Source: Candidatus Cloacimonas sp. 4484_275
Lineage (GTDB): Bacteria; Cloacimonadota; Cloacimonadia; Cloacimonadales; TCS61
Direction of reading: 5' to 3'
Assembly (NCBI GenBank): GCA_002085205.1
Contig: NATF01000040.1
Coordinates: 1-9,997, forward strand
DNA: 9,997 nucleotides
Shown: positions 8,035 to 9,997 of the stretch, one piece after another
Layout: every line of letters begins with the position of its first letter
Position numbering within the stretch: position 1 is the stretch's first letter
Translations under genes and position numbers: made by a program
Notes under the pieces: model-generated
Told to the model about the DNA's origin: nothing
The model's database searches: none
The model's input: the letters and a program-made list of their open reading frames with translations, nothing else

Positions 8035-8078
8035 AAAAGACCTAAAAACGGAATAATTAGGAGAGAGAAGAAAAATTT

Positions 8079-8279
8079 ATGGATTTTAATACTTTCGTCT
8101 TTATTTGGATTTTAGTCGTTATTATAATTATTTTTCTTTATATCAGGCATCGCAAAAAAACGGTTCGCGATCCGGTGATAAAAAGATTACGGCACAAAGT
8201 TAAAAAACGAAACTTGAAAAAACATTTGAAATATCGTAGAGAAAAAGGTTATTTGGAAAACAACAAGCATCACGATTAA
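8079..8279 (+). CDS. Small single-pass membrane protein, unknown function
   Basis: A 66-residue protein with one strongly hydrophobic helix at about residues 5-22 (VFIWILVVIIIIFLYI), followed at once by RHRKK and a very basic hydrophilic tail rich in Lys and Arg. By the positive-inside rule the tail should be cytoplasmic and the short N-terminus outside. No enzymatic motif, Cys pair or lipobox is present. GGAG at 8060-8063 is 15 bases from the ATG, longer than usual, though the purine run GAGAAG at 8065-8070 is better placed. A stop at 8058 excludes an upstream in-frame start. It precedes metG by 170 bases. The basic tail could bind nucleic acid or ribosomes, but that is only suggested by charge. 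I do not recognise the family. Confidence 0.6.
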   Translation: MDFNTFVFIWILVVIIIIFLYIRHRKKTVRDPVIKRLRHKVKKRNLKKHLKYRREKGYLENNKHHD

Positions 8280-8325
8280 ATAAAATTGTTTTTCGGCGTA
8301 ATTCGTCTGCAAAAATATTATTTTA

Positions 8326-8343
8326 ATTATCGGTATCGATAAT
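8326..8343. repeat. Short inverted repeat in the metG upstream gap
   Basis: ATTATCG (8326-8332) and CGATAAT (8337-8343) form a 7-bp stem with the 4-base loop GTAT. No T-tract follows, so a terminator for the preceding small gene is not well supported. It may be an operator-like dyad or chance in A/T-rich DNA. Confidence 0.3.
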
Positions 8344-8393
8344 CTCACAAATTCGATTTACTTTTCCCTTGACCGCAAACCGATAAACAAATC

Positions 8394-8422
8394 TTGACAC
8401 TAATTTCAAAAATGAAATTAAA
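8394..8422 (+). promoter_or_regulatory. Possible metG promoter with embedded perfect dyad
   Basis: A consensus -35 box TTGACA (8394-8399) is followed after 17 bases by ATTAAA (8417-8422), a poor -10 box. Immediately after the -35 box, TAATTTCA (8401-8408) and TGAAATTA (8413-8420) form a perfect 8-bp inverted repeat around AAAA. It therefore occupies the spacer, where an operator would sit. The start codon of metG is 27 bases downstream. The -35 match and the dyad are directly visible; promoter activity is inferred. Confidence 0.35.
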
Positions 8423-8449
8423 GAAACGAAAAATTAATTGGGGAAAAGA

Positions 8450-9997
8450 ATGAAAGAAAAAATTTTGGTAACCAGTGCTCTCACTTATGCAAACGGCAAA
8501 TTGCACATCGGACATGTTGCCGGATCATATTTGAATGCCGATGTTTTTGTTCGTTTCCAAAAACTTTTGGAAAATGATGTTATTTATATCGGCGGTTCGG
8601 ATGATCACGGCGCTCCTATTTCGATTGTTGCGGAAAAAGAAAATACCTCGCCGCAGGAAATTGCCAATCGTTATAATAAAAGCATTAAAGAAAGTTTAGC
8701 CGGTTTGAACATCCAATTAGATAATTTTTCGGGAACTTCCCATAAAGAACATCATAAACTTTCTCAGGAATTCTTTCTTAATCTCTTGGAAAATGGTTAT
8801 ATAACAAAAAAAACAACAAAACAATTTTACGATAAAAAATTTAAAAGATTTTTACCCGACCGTTATGTGGAAGGTGTTTGCCCTTATTGCGGAGCGGAAG
8901 GAGCTCGCGGTGATCAATGTGATAATTGCGGAAAATTAATCGATGCGCTTACTTTAAAAAATCCGATCAGCAAGATTTCGGGAGAACCTCCGATTATCAA
9001 GGAAACCTCACATTGGTATCTCAATCTTCCCAAATTTGAACCGAAACTTAGAAAGTGGCTGGAAACTAAAACTTATTGGAAAGATAATGTCCTCAATTTT
9101 ATCCTGAGTTGGCTTGACGAAGGTCTGATAGAAAGATCGATTACCAGAGATTTGGATTGGGGAGTACCGGTGCCGCTACCGGAAGCGGAAGGAAAAGTGC
9201 TTTATGTTTGGTTTGACGCTCCCATCGGTTATATTTCTTCCACAAAAGAGTGGGCAATAAAGAAGGGAACTTTTGTTTTTTCTCAAAAATATTTTGACGG
9301 AACGATTTCCAAACCACAAAATTTGAGTGATTATTCAAAAGAAGTTTTGGAAGAAGCAAAAAGAATAACCATCGAAATTGCCGATAGTTACAAAAATTAC
9401 AAGGTGAGAAAAGCCGCTAAAACGGCAATGGATATCGCTCGTCTCGGAAATAAATATTTCGATGAAACACAACCCTGGAAAACCGTTAAAGAAGACAAAA
9501 CAAAAGCGGCGGAAACTTTGTATGTTTGTGCGGAATTACTTAGAAAAATCTCAATCGTTTTTGCTCCGATTATTCCCAAAAGTATGCAAAGATTGCGAAA
9601 AATGTTAAATTTGCCGGAAAAATCAACTTGGAAAGAATTAGAAAATTCTCTAACCGAAACCCAACTCGGAAAAATCGAACCGCTTTTCCGCAAAATAACC
9701 GATGAAGAAATTGAAACGCAAATAAAACTACTGCAAAATTCGGAGAAAAAAGGAGAAAAAATTTCTCATAAAACCGAAATAGAATACGATGATTTCGGTA
9801 AATTGGAGTTGCGAATCGTTAAAATTATCTCGGCGGAAATTATTCCCAAATCTTCCAAATTGTTAAAATTAAAAATCAAAATGCAAAGCGAAGAGCGGGA
9901 AATTGTAGCCGGCATTAAACAGTCGTATAAACCCGAAGAACTCGTGGGAAAAAAGGTTGCTCTTTTGGCAAACCTGAAACCGCGTAAAGTGATGGGA
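8450..9997 (+). CDS. metG: Methionyl-tRNA synthetase, internally deleted and cut by the window end
   Basis: Charges initiator and elongator tRNA-Met with methionine. 516 codons are visible; the 3' end lies beyond the window. Seen: the HIGH motif (residues 19-22), IGGSDDHGAP, the zinc knuckle CPYC (144-147) with CDNC (157-160), RDLDWGVPVP and WFDAPIGY (254-261), then the anticodon-binding helices and, from about 444, the EMAP/Arc1p-like tRNA-binding domain (YDDFGKLELRIVKI). Between TKEWAIKKG (265-273) and TFVFSQKYFDG (274-284) roughly 120 family residues are missing, including the IGKDNI..H strand, the KMSKS-equivalent STSR loop, and the APE..D.DF.W and GN..NR segments. The frame stays open across the joint. 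As written the enzyme could not activate methionine normally. GGGGAAAAG just before ATG 8450 gives a weak ribosome-binding site. Confidence 0.93.
   Translation, partial: MKEKILVTSALTYANGKLHIGHVAGSYLNADVFVRFQKLLENDVIYIGGSDDHGAPISIVAEKENTSPQEIANRYNKSIKESLAGLNIQLDNFSGTSHKEHHKLSQEFFLNLLENGYITKKTTKQFYDKKFKRFLPDRYVEGVCPYCGAEGARGDQCDNCGKLIDALTLKNPISKISGEPPIIKETSHWYLNLPKFEPKLRKWLETKTYWKDNVLNFILSWLDEGLIERSITRDLDWGVPVPLPEAEGKVLYVWFDAPIGYISSTKEWAIKKGTFVFSQKYFDGTISKPQNLSDYSKEVLEEAKRITIEIADSYKNYKVRKAAKTAMDIARLGNKYFDETQPWKTVKEDKTKAAETLYVCAELLRKISIVFAPIIPKSMQRLRKMLNLPEKSTWKELENSLTETQLGKIEPLFRKITDEEIETQIKLLQNSEKKGEKISHKTEIEYDDFGKLELRIVKIISAEIIPKSSKLLKLKIKMQSEEREIVAGIKQSYKPEELVGKKVALLANLKPRKVMG

Larger units (their letters stand above)
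7600..8078. other. Gene-poor intergenic region between divergent genes
   Basis: This roughly 480-base stretch separates the minus-strand receiver gene from the plus-strand small membrane-protein gene. It holds the minus-strand promoter candidate, a large palindromic repeat and a 16-codon open frame with a strong Shine-Dalgarno sequence, each listed separately. Between 7690 and 7860 I see no credible gene. Two short overlapping open stretches there lack starts, and one (to 7801) encodes a hydrophobic helix-like run that may be gene debris. Confidence 0.6.

Noticed and set aside
9141..9693. Minus-strand frames of 72 and 98 codons within metG.
   Set aside because: They are shadows of the conserved MetRS coding strand.

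Overview
The window is an ordinary-looking AT-rich bacterial chromosome segment, clearly below 50% G+C by eye. It most resembles the FCB group (Bacteroidota, Cloacimonadota and relatives). The pointers are the two-receiver plus PEP/pyruvate-binding protein on the minus strand, a MetRS with a four-Cys zinc knuckle and a C-terminal EMAP-type tRNA-binding domain, a TAnnTTTG-like promoter element, and an intergenic palindrome of the 'GTCATCCTGAGCG' type. The phylum assignment is inference, not proof.

Left part (1-4820): a compact plus-strand operon-like run of valS (valyl-tRNA synthetase), rdgB (house-cleaning dITP/XTP pyrophosphatase) and a phosphomannomutase/phosphoglucomutase. All three look intact and each has a Shine-Dalgarno sequence. 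The run ends in a hairpin terminator that reaches into the 3' end of the convergent gene.

Middle (4796-7599, minus strand): one long gene for a receiver-domain/PEP-pyruvate-dikinase-like protein, now in two pieces. The pieces are in different frames, and about 60 conserved residues of the ATP-binding region are missing at the joint.

Right (7600-9997): a roughly 480-base gene-poor stretch holds a promoter candidate, a 26-bp-arm palindromic repeat and a 16-codon open frame with a perfect Shine-Dalgarno sequence. It is followed by a 66-residue single-pass membrane protein of unknown role. After a 170-base gap with small inverted repeats, metG (methionyl-tRNA synthetase) starts and runs off the window. 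Its frame is open throughout, but about 120 residues carrying the KMSKS-equivalent loop are absent.

The main result is these two internal losses within 4 kb, both removing catalytic-core segments while leaving flanking sequence clean. They are recent deletions or, at least as likely, assembly collapses. I see no CRISPR array, tRNA/rRNA, transposase or defence system. The only unfamiliar biology is the receiver/PEP-binding protein family and the small ORFs upstream of metG.
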